Source of the DNA: Stenogyne calaminthoides
Lineage: Eukaryota; Streptophyta; Magnoliopsida; Lamiales; Lamiaceae
Direction of reading: 5' to 3'
NCBI GenBank assembly: GCA_037126765.1
Contig: JBBCBC010000030.1
Span: forward strand, 7,958,786-8,022,785
Length of the DNA: 64,000 nucleotides
Each line of letters starts with the position of its first letter. The stretch's first letter is position 1. The translations under genes were made by a program, and so were the position numbers. Positions 11,095 through 23,647 of the stretch are shown piece by piece. The notes under the pieces are model-generated. The model ran no database searches and was not told the origin of the DNA. It saw only the letters and a list, made by a program, of their open reading frames with translations.

Positions 11095-12072
11095 TAAAAT
11101 AATTTTTTTAGTTCTTCAATTTGACTCCATTTTTGGGTTCGAATTTTTTTTTACTCCATTTTAATTTTAGTTCTCTTAATTTTTTTCACTTTGAAATTAG
11201 TTTCTTAATTATGTGATATTTTTTATTTAATATTTTTATAATAAAATATATTAAATTGAAAATTTAAAAAATCTTTAAAATAATTTAAATTAATAAAAAG
11301 ACAAAAAGTATTAAAATAATCAACTAAATATTTAAAAAATAAATATATTAAAAAAAATAAAAATCTATGTTTTTTAAACAAATCAATTAAATCTTCAAAA
11401 TATTATAATTTTTTTAAAAATCAATTAAAAATTAGGTATCTTCGATTATCTAAAACAATAAAAAAAATCTGAGAAATATTAAATCTTAAAAAATAATTAA
11501 ATGAAATAGATTAAAAAAAAGACATGATAGAAAAATAATATATATATATATATAATTTCAAGGCACCATATGCTCATTTTTTTAAAGCACTATATGCTTA
11601 ATTTATAACAAACTATCTTTATAGATTTAATTTTTTTTTAATATTTTCAGATTTAAGTTTGTTGTAGTTGATTTTTAAAGATTTTTATTTTTTAAATTTT
11701 ATTGGATTTTATTTTAAAAAATCTCGTTTTTTTAAGATTTGTATTTTTTAATTTAATTGTATTTTGAACATTTACTTGATTTTTTTTTCCGATTTTTTTT
11801 AGTTTATCTATGTTTTTAATTTTTTTAAAATTTTCAAATTTAATATACATTATTTATAAAAACATTAAAGGGAAAATAATATTGCATCACTTATAACCTG
11901 AAGTAACTTTTTTATTATTATTATTTTGAAAACTAACCTACAGTAACATGTCATAGCAGGTAAACGGGACTAAAATTAATGAATATGTAATTAAATGACT
12001 ATTTTAAATTGAAAATATTAAAAGGATTAAAATTAAAATTGGATCAAATTAAAAGACTAAAAAGTTATTTTA
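11095..12072. mobile_element. Degenerate MULE-like element with long inverted repeats
   Basis: The left end TAAAATAATTTTTTTAGTTC and the reverse complement of the right end TAAAATAACTTTTTAGTCTT stay similar for about 45 bases (…AATTTGA(C)TCCA.TTTT…). The interior is extremely AT-rich with no coding. The flanking 9-mers match only partly, so the TSD is uncertain. Confidence 0.45.
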
Positions 12073-12149
12073 TTATGTGCATTAAAAAATTGCGAAGAAT
12101 ATATTCACTGTTAGCATCGTTCAACTTATGGTTCCCTCAAGGGGGAGCC

Positions 12150-12332
12150 TTACTGATTTTTTTTTTTTAATTTTAAAATCTAGACTTTTGTTGGCCATTT
12201 TTTCATACTAGACTTTGTCTCATAAATTAGCATCATTTCATCTTATTGAATGCACCATTCAGAAGCTTCACTAGATGATATTGACGCTGAAGTATGCAAC
12301 ACGGACCACTTAATTTTTGAACTTACTGATAC
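12150..12332 (-). pseudogene. Orphan S-RLK kinase-exon relic, module 0
   Basis: Nucleotides align with S-RLK exon 4 (compare 41040-41160). AGACTTTTGTTGGCCAT, AGCATCATTTCATCTTATTG and AGAAGCTTCACTAGAT correspond to codons for the NKSLD, GDEMM and LVKLL motifs. Many substitutions and indels remove any frame. A matching relic lies at 50421-51342, so it is a duplicated part of each module. Confidence 0.65.
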
Positions 12333-12467
12333 GTATTTCCTAAATATTCTCCTCTTAAATTTAAGATAATTCTTGTAGTAAAATTAAGTGGCTAGTTAAA
12401 TATTGAATCCGCTAGACTACTGTGCAAGTGTATTTTTAATATTGCATGTCACCACGATCTCAAAATT

Positions 12468-12702
12468 GGCTAGGTCTTGTATGCACCCGAGTGCACCGTG
12501 CACTTATAGTGCATTTTAGAAGCGTGCAACTTGTTATGCTGAAAAGTGCGACTTATTTATACAGAAAAGTGCAACTATTAATATGGAAACATAATTGCAT
12601 GCTTCTGTTTGGAATAGTTACATGTTTCTGTTTTAAATAGTTGCACGCTTTTAAAATGCACTATGAATACACGGTGCACCAGGGTGCACATGAGACCCAC
12701 TC
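12468..12702. mobile_element. 235-bp MITE, family M1, copy 1
   Basis: It is flanked by the perfect 9-bp TSD CTCAAAATT (12459-12467, 12703-12711). Arms of about 60 bp are inverted: GGCTAGGTCTTGTATGCACC against GAGTGGGTCTCATGTGCACC, continuing through GTGCACCGTG and TAGTGCATTTTA. A second copy is at 60106-60341. The TSD length suggests a Mutator-type MITE. It has no coding capacity. Confidence 0.85.
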
Positions 12703-12822
12703 CTCAAAATTTAATTCATTTGTTTATTGTACCATCTAGCACCCACAAAAAATTCTTTACATGGCAACAAGAATGCTCATGAAACTAAAAAAAATCAACT
12801 GCAACAAGAAATACATTACAAT

Positions 12823-13545
12823 TATGATTGTTCACGGAGTTTGAAGATTTTTGAATCCGAATCGAAACTCGGATCGAAAAAGAATCGAATTAAAAATAGC
12901 TATCGACTTTTTTGAATTTTTTCGAACCGAATTGATTTTTTCGTTGGTGCGGATCTGTATATTACCCAATTTACCGTACCGAAAAGACCGAATGCAACCG
13001 TATTGAACTAAATAACATAATTAAATATGTATAATAAATTATGTTATAATGTTATTGAATTCAAGTATTATTATATGATAGTATAATTTATCAAAGTAGA
13101 AAAAAAAAACAAATTATGAGTAATTAATTAATTACAGTTGTATATATTACAAATTTAAACACTTTAATTAGAGAACCACAAGATTTAATTTTAGACAATG
13201 ATATAATTCAATCATATACATGAACTAGTTGTTAATTAACATGATTTTAACTCAATACAATTCAATAGAAACAACTAATATTGTTCAATAAAAAGGCATA
13301 ATACTATTAAAAACAACTAGTACTATTTGGTGAAAAAGGAAGGGTGAATAGAAAAAAAAGAGGTAAAATATTTGTTTTTATGTTCCGACCCACAACCGTT
13401 ATAACCGAAAATTCGTTTCTAGCCGTAACAATTCGTACCAAAATTTCGTTTCGTACACGCACACTCGAATTTTAAAATAATCGAATTTCAGCACAAACAC
13501 AAAAAATTTCAGGTATTTGTTTTGATCTATTCGTGAACACCCCTA
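12823..13545. mobile_element. hAT-like non-autonomous element
   Basis: The left end TATGATTGTTCACGG and the reverse-complemented right end TAGGGGTGTTCACG are related. They are flanked by 8-bp direct repeats with one mismatch (ATTACAAT 12815-12822; ACTACAAT 13546-13553). The interior is rich in CGAA/CCGAA repeats near both ends and AT-rich in the middle. No transposase is present. Confidence 0.6.
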
Positions 13546-13701
13546 ACTACAATGCATACTCACATTTCGTCCGTTATACACATCTAAAATTATATAAACT
13601 AGGTAATAAAAATAATAGGGCCTAGGAGCTTGTAACATCACTGATGTCTAGCCAGAGAAAACTCTGTTATGATTGTGGTGTATAAGCTAACTAGCAGTTA
13701 T

Positions 13702-14879
13702 TTATCGAGCCTCGAACAAAGTAATGCTCATTGTAATTTTTTGAACTTGTTGTGCTTGGCTAATTACTGAAGTTTCAGTTGTGAATACATCTCTCCCTGT
13801 GAAAAAACCAGAACGTTTAGATTCAGACAGCACACCGTAATGGCTCAGCATATGAACCACTGATGCCATGCCCTGACTATTTTCTGTGTGTTCTTGAACA
13901 CATAAAAGACCGACATGGATTGATCGTTGTATCTCTGGTAAATAGCTTGAATTTCTGAGACAAGAATCAACCGCTTCTTCTGACCTTTTTTCTTTGTAAA
14001 GCATCCATTCCTGTAATATTTACTTATATTCTAACATGTATTTTCATATGATCAAATAAAGAAAGGTTGTACGGGATGTAATACTTACATGTCAAATAAA
14101 GAAAGGTTGTACCGAAAAGAGACCCTCGATAGCATATTCTGGGGACATGTAGCCGCCACATGAAAGTGATCATTGCTATAAATTAAATTGCAAGATAATG
14201 CATCAAGACACAGATAATTATATATACATACAATGTTCCTACTACTCGGCTTGTGTTGGCTTCAGTTTCGTTCCCTCCAAAAGTTCTAGCGAGACCAAAG
14301 TCTGATATTTTTGGGTACATATCAGAATCTAGTAATATATTGCTGGCTTTGAGGTCTCTGTGGATAACTTGGAGACGGGAATCTTGATGAAGATATATAC
14401 ATAAGGCCCCTAGCAATAGCATTGATAATGTTGAGGTGCATAGGCCAATCAAGTAAAATGCTCTTTGTTGGATCTGCCAAAAGGGAGAACATATGTATAT
14501 GTTTGATACTATATTTCATTAAATAAGAGCATCAAATTTGCATGTTGATTAGCCTATTGATAATTTATGAATTCCAAAATACAATTGCTGTCCTGTTATA
14601 AATGTCATTAATATCATGTAAACATGTAAAAATTGATCAGGTTTGCAGAAAAGTTATATGAATTCCAAAATACAATTGCTGTCCTGTTATAAATGTCATT
14701 AATATCATGTAAACATGTAAAAATTGATCAGGATTGCAGAAAAGGAATCCTTACCGAACAGTATAATGTCCAAACTTTTGTTGGGCATGTATTCATAAAC
14801 GAGCATCATTTCATCTCCTTGAAAGCACCATCCTAGAAGCTTCACTAGATTTCGGTGCTGAAGTTTAGCAATACAGACT
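13702..14879 (-). pseudogene. S-RLK pseudogene 1, 3' half (kinase)
   Basis: This holds the last part of a G-type lectin S-receptor-like kinase, read right to left. A piece of exon 4 (14755-14879, QHRNLVKLLGWCFQGDE) is followed by exon 5 (14232-14473) with HRDLKASN and DFGLART. A ~2-bp insertion after GLMY shifts the frame in exon 5. A shortened exon 6 (about 14112-14155, YMSPEYAIEGLFSV) runs into unrelated sequence and a stop. The last exon (13702-14010) ends in the family-typical ITLFEAR. Most of exon 6 (VKSDVFSFGVLVLEIVSG) is missing, so the kinase could not fold. The 5' half lies beyond a 22.8-kb transposon insertion, at 37660-38515. Confidence 0.93.
14568..14749. repeat. 91-bp tandem duplication in pseudogene 1 intron
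   Basis: TGAATTCCAAAATACAATTG starts at 14568 and again at 14659. The copies match almost base for base up to the TTGATCAGG(T/A)TTGCAG end. It lies in intron 4, next to the exon 4 splice donor. Confidence 0.9.
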
Positions 14880-15365
14880 TGTGAAGGTTGAATGCAACTG
14901 CTCCTAAATGCATGTAACATAAGTATTTTCAGTTACTATACCATCCTATTGAGCAACTAATCCTACAGAAGTCAGTCATATTCCAGTAATACCTTTTTGG
15001 GAACCAACTGATACCTCTCAGCGCACGTGCTATCTTCTAACTGAATTAGTTGGGCTTCAACAGAGTATTTGAGACGCGTTTCTACCTCTGGGCATTGTCA
15101 GTTAGAGTATTGCGATAACCAATTCAGTTTCCATTGTAGAGAGAGCGATTCAAGGGGGGTTCAATTTGGGGATTTAGGGTTCTTATCAATTTGGTGAGAT
15201 TTCTGAAATTCTGGGTGATTGATTCTTGTAATTGTATCTCTGATCGAAGTATAGTGGAGCTTGTGTTCTGATTTCCAGTGGACGTAGATCATTCGATCGA
15301 ACCACGTAATTGCTGTGTTTTTTCCTCTTCGTTTGATTTTCGATTCTTTGCTTGTGATTCTAACA
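14880..15365 (+). repeat. 5' LTR of element A
   Basis: Begins TGTGAAGGTTG and ends GATTCTAACA. A primer-binding-like stretch follows at about 15367-15385 (TGGCGCCGTTTGTGGGA), a form seen in many plant LTR elements. Confidence 0.92.
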
Positions 15366-15400
15366 AGTGGCGCCGTTTGTGGGAATCAAACCAAGAAGTC

Positions 15401-16345
15401 ATGACATCGTTCAAATTGGATGTGGAAAAGTTCATTGGGAAAACAGATTTCGCGCTATGGAGGATTAAGATGAAGGCACTTCTAACTCATCATGGCCTTG
15501 GTGATGCTCTGAAACCTCTGGGAGCAGAAGCTTCTGATGTTGATAAGGTCAAGAAGGAATAGATGCTTGAAAAAGCACACAGTACAGTTATATTGTGCCT
15601 CAGAGATAAGGTGCTCAGGGAGGTTGCAACGGAGAAGACCGCAACTGATGTGTGGGCAAAGTTGGATAGTCTATATCTAACAAAATCAGTTTCTAACCGC
15701 TTATTCATGAAGCAGAAACTGATGTCATACAGGATGACTGAAGAAAAATCACTTGGAGATCAGCTTGATGAGTTTAATAAAGCGATTGATGATCTTGAAA
15801 ATCTTGATGTTAAGATTGAAGATGAAGACAAGGCTCTTATGCTTCTCAATGCCTTGCTGAAATCTTTGAAAAACTTCAAGGACACTTTACTGTTTGGAAG
15901 AGAATCTGCAGTGTCTTTTGAAGAGATTCAAACAGCCTTAAAGACTAAGAGCCTCAACACTACCCTGGGTGAGAAGAAACCTCAAAGCCAAGCTGAAGGG
16001 CTATATGTAAAATTTAAGGCTGGAAGCAAGAAAGGACAGAACAAGAAAAAAGGGAAAAACAAGGCCAGGAGGACCAGAAGCAACCTGGTGACACTACTGA
16101 GAAGAGGAAATGTTTCAAATGACATAAAGTTGGTAATCTAAAGAAAAATTGTCCTGAAAAGAGCAAGAAACCACCTGAAACACCTCTAGCTGAAGCAGTT
16201 GTGCTGAAGGTGGTTATGAAAGTGCAGAGGCACTAGCTGTGACAAATGACAGACTAAGTCAAGAGTGGGTACTGGATTCTGGATGCTCATTCCATATGTG
16301 TCCCATGGAGAATTGGTTTCTTGATATCAAGAAATCAGATGGGGG
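15401..16345 (+). pseudogene. Element A gag and protease start
   Basis: The ATG at 15401 starts a copia gag (UBN2-like; FDGK-type start KFIGKTDFALWRIKM). It is broken by TAG at 15560-15562 and reopens as MLEKAHSTVILCLRDKVL, continuing to about 16141. The CCHC zinc knuckle follows at about 16108-16155, but its second Cys codon has become TGA. The protease begins at about 16267 with WVLDSGCSFHM (D-S-G active site) and is cut by element B at 16346. The reading in pieces fits a copia gag-pro; it cannot be expressed as one protein. Confidence 0.88.
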
Positions 16346-18188
16346 TGTTGGGGAATGAGTTGCACAGATCTATTCGGGATGAATATTTAAATACAAATTT
16401 AATTCTTTAATTATTACTAGCATGAATTAATCCTATATTAATTCAAATAATAATTTCAACAACATATCATGCATATAATAAGCCACGTAAAACCTACGCC
16501 ATGCGGAATCTACGGGTTTACGTGAACGTACCTCTCGGGATGGCAGTGAATTCGGTTGGACGGACTAACCAAAAGGACTTCCCAAGTATTCCCTTAGCCC
16601 TTGCTCAACTATCCGGTGGAAGGACACTTGTCGAACAATTAACAAAAGGAAAAAATAAACTTTGTTGCACCACTTATGTGGATTTGCTAATTTTTCCAGC
16701 ACATGGAATTGTGTCTAGGAATGAAAGAATCATCCCCTATTTATAGGAGAGGAGTGGGCGAAATTTCTAGTAGAAAATCAATGTGGGAAAAGACTTTTCT
16801 TGATCACCAAGAAATCCTGAATATATCTCCTATATTCTTTTTCCCATAATTAAAATATTCCACAAAAATCTCACCTCCTCAATTATGGATTATTTTCGAA
16901 AATACTAAGCAAGAATCCAAGATTTGGATCTTCTTGAATTTATGAGATATTCTTGTATTTCAAGAAATACGTATCTTCCATAATATCTTTTCAAGAAAAT
17001 CAAGAAAATCTTTCTTGCCCACTATATTTCCAAAATTTCGAAATTCCTTCATGAATAACCAAGTGGGAGATTTCTTGAATTTAATGAGATAATCTTGTAT
17101 TCCAAGAATACATATCTTCATTCCATAACAAAATTCAAAGAAAATCTTTCTCCCTCTTTTATCCATAAATTTTGAAAAGTTAGAGGAAAAATAAGCAACA
17201 ATATTTATTTTATTTTAATCACCTTTTTCAGTTATTGGACTATTTGTTGGGCTACTCAGGGGGCCTTTAGGAGAATTAAGATTGGATCTTCTAATGGACC
17301 TTGAATATCTAATATTGAGCGACAATATAATTCAAGCCCATAAATATTAATTAATCCCACTACATAATTAATATTGCACTATCCATCTTAACCCATATTA
17401 CAGTCAACATGGCTCCCGGTCATTATTTCCCGTGTTTAAGATTATCTAGCCCATTAATTAATTCAAGCCACTGAAATAGTTTTCCGTTAATTAATATCTT
17501 TTGTCCTTGGTCAAGGAACGATTCAACATTATTATCCATACCGAAAACTAATTCCACTTGCAAGATTTGGTATGATAAAGCTTATGAACCTCCCAAGGGG
17601 GCCAATCAAACAAGCGTACTTGTACACGATTCTTCGTATTAAATCTTAGCAATCACATGTGACTAATAATATTGCCCAAGATAAAAAATATTGAATCTCT
17701 TTGATTCGCTACCCATGATAAGTCAAAGCAATAGTTGCCAATCCCACGTGATCCTATTTAAGGGACGAAGAATAAGAAACAACGAACCACTGAGTTCTAA
17801 TTCTTCTTTGTTCAGTTCTGAAGAATTTATCCTCCTGTAGGACCTATTCAGTGCATCAGTCATGCACTAGTGTAATCTCTTGGTCAAGACAAGCCAATCT
17901 GAGCCTTACACTTCAACCTTTCACGATGGGTTGTTCATTTCCATCTAGGTCGTGAATGGCGTACTTTTAGTTACAAGGGACTGTTAATTTAATCTTCTGT
18001 GATCTGGTATCACTAAATTAACTACAATGTAACACGTACGAATTATTGAACAGTTATACAGTAAATATATGTAACATTCAATCATATTTAAAGCATCAGT
18101 TATAAACAATTTATTTCAGTAAATAAGTCTGGAAATTCAGTTTCGATTATACAAAGTAAAAAACATACTTTCCAGTATAATCCCAACA
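16346..18188 (-). repeat. 3' LTR of element B
   Basis: The terminal TGTT…AACA is preserved. On the minus strand a polypurine tract (AAGTGGGAGAT, about 18190-18201) sits immediately before the LTR start at 18188. Confidence 0.93.
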
Positions 18189-18616
18189 ATCTCCCACTTA
18201 TACTCAAAGTCTGCTTTTAAGTATACTACAACATGTCTCGTGTAGTCCGTGACATCTAATGTCACCTACACGAACCTAATAATTTCTCTCACTTATACTC
18301 AAAGAAGATTGACAACGGTCTTGACACCCATTCCACCCACATGTATCTCGAATGTATTCAGAGACAGACTCTTTGTGAATGGGTCTGCTAGGCTGTCCTC
18401 AGACGCTATCTTTGCCACATATTTATCTCCTCTCTTAACGATTTCTCGTATAAGATGTCTTTCCTTTAGTGTGCTTGTTTGACTCGTGGACTCTTGGTTC
18501 TCTTAAATTTGCAACTGCCCCTAGCAGATATTGCTAGACAAATTCAGAACACCATCCAAGTCCACTAAGAAGGTCTAGAGCCCAATCGATTCTTTCACTG
18601 CTTCACAAGCAGCTAC

Positions 18617-19830
18617 TTACCCGACTTCCATGGTTGAGTCAGTGATGCATTTCTGCTTCACACTCATCCATTTGATGGCTACACTTCCCAAATGGAAACA
18701 CACTAACTGAGGCAGATAATTTCTGGAATCTAAATCTGATTGGAAATCTGAGTCCGTGTAGCCGATGGGGATTGGAGTATCTGACTGATAAATCAACATT
18801 CTATCCCGAGTTCTTTTCAGACACTTCAGAATGTTCTTAACTGTCGTCCAATGCTCTTTCCCTGGGTTACTTTGATATCTTGCTATCATGCCTGCGGCAA
18901 AGCAGATATCCAGTTTCGTACACAGCAATGCATACATAAGGTTTCCGACAGCCGAAGCACAAGGAATACCTTTCATGTCATCTATCTCCTTTTCGTCTTA
19001 GGGAACATTTTCTTGGATAGATGGATTCCAAGTCTGAAAGGTACGAATCCTTTCTTGGAATCTTGCATGTTGAATCGTTTCAAAACTAGTGTCTATGTAT
19101 GAAACTTGCGATAACCCGATCATCCTTTTCTGGCGATCTCGAGTTATCTTGATCCCAAGGATATGTCCGGCTTTCCCTAAGTCTTTCATATCAAACTGTT
19201 TTGAAATCGTGGCCTTACGTCTAATCACACCTTCACATCGTTCCCGATGATCACAATGTCATCTACGTATAGTACTAAGAATATCAATGCAATTCCGACA
19301 CGCTTTTTATACACACAACTTTCAAACTTGTTTTGATCAAACCCATAAGACTTTATAACATGATCAAAACATTGGTTCCAAGCTCTGGATGCCTGTTTGA
19401 GTCCGTAAATGGACCTCTTGAGCTTACAAACTAGGTGTTCTTGGCCTGTTTCAATGAAACCTTGGGTTTGTTGCATATAGATCTCTTCATCAAGACTTCC
19501 GTTAAGGAAAGCTGTCTTGACATCCATTTGCCAGATTTCAAAGTCAAAGTCTTGTGAAATCGATAAGAGAATACTGAATGGACTTAAGCATGGCTACTGG
19601 CGAAAAAAAGTTTCCTCATAATTGATCCTTCTTTCTGAGTATAACCTTTCGCCACTAGTCTTGCTTTAAAGGTTTCAACCTTCCCGTCCGATCCTCTTTT
19701 CCTCTTATATACCCACTTGCATCCAATGGGTTTGACCCCATTAAGTGGTTCGATTAGCTCCCACACTCTATTATGAAACATAGAACCCATTTCGGCTTTC
19801 ATTGCTGTTTGCCAAGAATCTGCATCCTTA
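18617..19830 (-). pseudogene. Element B reverse transcriptase and RNase H, broken
   Basis: Minus-strand pieces in order: WELIEPLNGVKPIGCKWVYK with LVAKGYTQKEG (19584-19802), then MDVKTAFLNGSLDEEIYMQ through LVLYVDDI (19225-19527), then FDMKDLGKAGHILGIKITRD (18998-19228), then the RNase H part with DICFAAGM and YTDSDFQSD (18617-18976). The catalytic YVDD is kept. Frameshifts separate the pieces, and RNase H ends early. It is a typical RVT_2 copia polymerase, no longer translatable as one chain. Confidence 0.9.
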
Positions 19831-21016
19831 TCTTAGAGTGCCTCGTCATATGTCCATGGGTCTGATTCGACTTGTCCGGGAATCAAGTCTGAGGACTCTC
19901 CTATTCCCATGAATCTCTCGGGATGTCTAACAACCCTCCCACTACGACGAGGCTCCGGTTGTGAAAGCGTATCATTTGGTATATCATCTAAACAATTGGC
20001 CTTTCGAGGTTTTCCCTCTAAGCTCATTTAAGGTAATCTCAGTTCTGGGTTTTCTTTGGTTCATATAGTCTTCTTCCAAAAATCTAAAGTGGGTGTTGAT
20101 GACCATCTTTTGATCTTCGGGACTATAGAACATATACCCTTTTGTTCCCTCGGGGTATCCTACAAACAACCTTAATTCTGATCGAGGATCAAATTTACCG
20201 GCTTCCTTATCCAACACGTAGGCCGGACACCCCCAAAGTCTCATGTGTATCATACTAGGCTTGCGCCCGGTCCACAATTCGTTGGGAGTTTTGGGAACCG
20301 ATTTGGATAGCACCAAGTTCAGAATGTAAGCCGTTGTTTCCAAGGCATGACCCCAGAACAACTCGGGAAGATCCGCATAACTCATCATTGATCTAACTAT
20401 TTCCAAAAGAATTTTGTTTCTTCGCTCTGCAAACCCGTTTTGTTGAGGGGTTTGGTCTGATGGTCGGGATACAATCCCTTCATCAGATAAGTAGTTCAAA
20501 AACTCATTGCTGAGGTATTCGCCTCCACGATCAGATCGTAGAGTCTTGATACGTTTTTCCCTATGATTCTCTGTTTGAGCCTTAAATTCTTAGAATTTCT
20601 CAAAGGTCTCAGATTTATGCTTCATAAGGAAAATGTAACCGTACCTTGAGTAATCATCAATAAAAATACTCATAACCTCCTCTTGCTTTGGTTGACATTG
20701 GACTACATACATCTGTGTGAACGATCTCTAACACTTATTTGACCCTATTCTCCTTGGCTCCAAATGCCCTCTTGGTCATTTTACCCTCCAAACATGATTC
20801 GCAGGTTGGAATCGGTTCAACTTGGTGAAGCCCTAGTGAACCGTCTCTTACCAACCTTTGGATCCTCTTTGGATTTATATGACCCAATCTTAGATGCCAA
20901 AGTAGTGTCTCGTTCACGTCTAATGAACGTTTTCTTTTCTCGGAAACAGTTGATGTGTTATAGGATACATTTCGTGAGTGGTGTGCACAGTTAATTACAT
21001 AGAGATCATTCAACAA
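19831..21016 (-). pseudogene. Element B pre-integrase and integrase, broken
   Basis: The gag-pre-integrase zinc finger (HLRLGHIN … CESC) is at 20735-21016. The integrase C-terminal half (TPQQNGFAERRN, holding the catalytic Glu) is at 19984-20499. The region between (20500-20734) carries stops but still encodes SLRSDRGGEY-like sequence with the second catalytic Asp. The downstream linker (PNDTLSQPEPRRSGRVVRHP, 19833-20027) matches element C. Confidence 0.88.
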
Positions 21017-21553
21017 CGTTCCATGATAGATAAATTTATCAAAAAGAAAAATGGTAACAACTTTATTAAAAAAGTAACCGAATATCCATCATAAAAGTTT
21101 AGAAACTGAAAATGAATTCTTTCTAAAAATCCGGAACGTAAAGAATATCTCAAAATTAAAACTCTGTCTTCAAAAGACAGGTGCACTTCTCCCATCGCCA
21201 CCGCCACTCTGCATTAGCATCGCCCGGTGTGATGAGGACCTCACTCCCACTAAGTTGCGTGTCCGCTTTAACCCCAGAATGTGAAACAACCATGATTAGT
21301 GGATCCCATCCACCACCCACAAAATGGGAGGCATCGCCGCTAAACAAGTTTCAACAACTAGTGCGTGAGTATTACCTTTCTTTCCTTTCCTTTTGGGATC
21401 GAACAGTGACCTCGATTGTCCTACTCTCCCTTTTTCCAAAGTTTTCCTCATACTTGATCCCATGCTTTTATTTGATGTTGAGTCTTCTTGGTTTAACCTT
21501 CTTCTCTTTTCATCATCCTTATCACCACTTGATCTAGGATGAAGAGAAGATTT
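21017..21553 (-). other. Degenerate gag-pro junction of element B
   Basis: Expected to hold the zinc knuckle and protease, but I find no intact CCHC or DSG motif. Several long frames here on both strands look like chance. The region corresponds to 31500-31975 of element C. Confidence 0.5.
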
Positions 21554-22174
21554 CTATTTTCCCAAGTTCTTTTCCTCGAGCTCCACTTCCTTTTCAACCA
21601 AAGTCAAAGCATTTATAAGATCCTCCACTGTAAAATCTTGATCTTCCGTTAGATACTCAAGATAGTGGTGATTATAGCTCTTTGGTAAGGATTGGAGAAT
21701 GAAATCAATCTTAGCCTTGAAATCACATTTTTCGCCGAGGATCTCAAGTTCCTCAAATAGCACCATAACCCTAAGGACGTGCTGCGCTTGTCCTTTTTCC
21801 AATTTTAACTGAGCAATTTCTTGCTTCACACTTTGGATTGCCATATGGGTCTGATGTGCGAACATCGCTTCGAGATTCTTTAAGATGTCTGCAGCTGACT
21901 CATATTCTTGATGAAGGTGTCTCAACGCATCTGACAAATGTGCCAGAATTGTTTCCTTCATCAATCCGTTTGCCAGCTCCCATTCACCATAAATCATCTC
22001 ATCCCATATTCCGGCGTCCTTAGTTGGTTTTCCGGGTTTTGGTGTATCAAGTACCCATTTGGAAGATGATGCGGTTAGGACAGGTTTTAGTTTGTATTTC
22101 CAATCAAAATAGTTTTCACCAAAAAGCAAATTGTCTTTAGGTATATTCGACAGTGGATTAGAAGGTTGCGACAT
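21554..22174 (-). pseudogene. Element B gag, N-terminal part
   Basis: A 206-residue frame starts MSQPSNPLSNIPKDNLLFGE and continues with YFDWKYKLKPVL, a copia gag head. The UBN2-like middle (LEAMFAHQTHMAIQSVKQEI, LILQSLPKSYNHHYLEYL-type) follows. It stops before the zinc knuckle. The body is uninterrupted, the best-kept coding piece of B. Confidence 0.85.
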
Positions 22175-23632
22175 GATGAACTGAAATAAATAATAATATG
22201 CATAAGCACAAATATATCACAAGGTTCGATCACATGCATCATATTAAAATCTCAAAAAAATATGAACATGTATCAGCCAACATCTCAAAACAGTTTAAAT
22301 AAGCCACGTGGGGTGGGTCATTATTTAAACACATTCAAGGTGTTACAAACAAAACGATTACAAACCTTTAATATCCAGATTAATAGTTGGCTCCCACTTG
22401 ACCAATATAAAATTAGCGAGGGACTTGAGGAAGTATATGCATATCAATTTTATACCTAAGTAATAACCATGATTAAATATAGGATTACTATTTCGCTTTT
22501 GATCGAGCCTCGTGGGGAGGGTCATCGCCACTAGTAATAACCCACAATCATCCGTTTGGAATTCATTCATGTGAAAGCTATCTTTTGACCGTCCCCATTA
22601 GGGAATTTCTCCAAAAGAATTCACAAATAAATAAATCATGGAGGTCAAAATTAATTCAATTTTATTATCCTGAATAAAATTGTTAATTAATTATTTAAAC
22701 ATACTTAGTAATTTTGAAGGTGAGATTTTTCCATTTGGCAACCCTCATGCAAACACATTTAAACAAATTAAATAAAGCATAAGATAGCACAAATAAATCA
22801 AGCAAAAGCAAAAAATAAACATATTGGGCACAAATTATCCAATTGTCATGGTTTGATTTTTCTTGGCTTGATCTTGAAGAAACACGTCTCGAATTTCTCC
22901 CACTCGTTCATTTCGAAAAAAAGCTTGTCTCGAAACGCCATGCCAAAACTTCGCCGGGATGCACGCCAAGATCGGCCGTTGCCTTTAGAAAAGCTCGGCC
23001 AACGCCCTAGGGCCGTGCCGCTTGATCTTTCGGCGGCGTCGGCGGGCGTCGGCGGCTCTCAGCGTGCGACGCATCCGTCTTGTATTGCGCTCACCCGCCT
23101 CGCCAGCGACCTCGGCGTCCCAGCGTCCCTGCCCGCGCTGCGTCGCGGCCGCCCCGTCATTCGGCGATCGCAGCGCCGCAGTACGCGTCTTAGGCTAGTG
23201 CCCGTCGTCTTGTGACCCTATTCCTCGCCGCGCGCTCGGCCGGCCCGACCTCGCCTGCGCCCCGTCGTGCCAGTAGCAAGACCACGCCGCCCACGCCCTG
23301 GGTTATGGATTTTGTCCTTTAATTCTTCGTCTCTTCGTTCCCGATCCGGTTACAATTTATTTACAAAAAATAAATAAACCTAGATCTAGACTAGTCTATT
23401 ACATTGATCAAATCAAACAAATTCTAATCTACTCATGGATTTTCTCCGCGAGGCAAAAAATGAATCGAATCGAATCCGAATTAAAAACACAGTTTATATG
23501 CATGCATAAAAACATTAAAATCCATGACAATTGGATACCTGCAAAACAGATCTAACAGTTCTACTATCCAATTTTAAATTTAATGTCCGCAAATTAAAAT
23601 ACAATTTAAAAAAATTCAGAGCCCGAAACCGT
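22175..23632 (-). other. Element B leader with GC-rich island
   Basis: This is a long untranslated leader between the primer site and gag. At about 22920-23300 it is very GC- and CpG-rich, in sharp contrast to the AT-rich flanks. A 120-codon plus-strand frame in it has no recognisable domain and runs against the element, so I do not call it a gene. Element C has a GC island at the same place with very different sequence. Confidence 0.7.
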
Positions 23633-23645
23633 GGCTCTGATACCA
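23633..23645 (-). promoter_or_regulatory. Primer-binding site of element B
   Basis: On the minus strand it reads TGGTATCAGAGCC, complementary to the 3' end of plant initiator tRNA-Met, two bases inside the 5' LTR. Confidence 0.93.
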
Positions 23646-23647
23646 GT

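Noticed and set aside
22853..23215. A host gene of 120 codons in the GC-rich leader of B
   Set aside because: It runs against the element, has no domain, and frames this long are expected by chance in GC-rich DNA.
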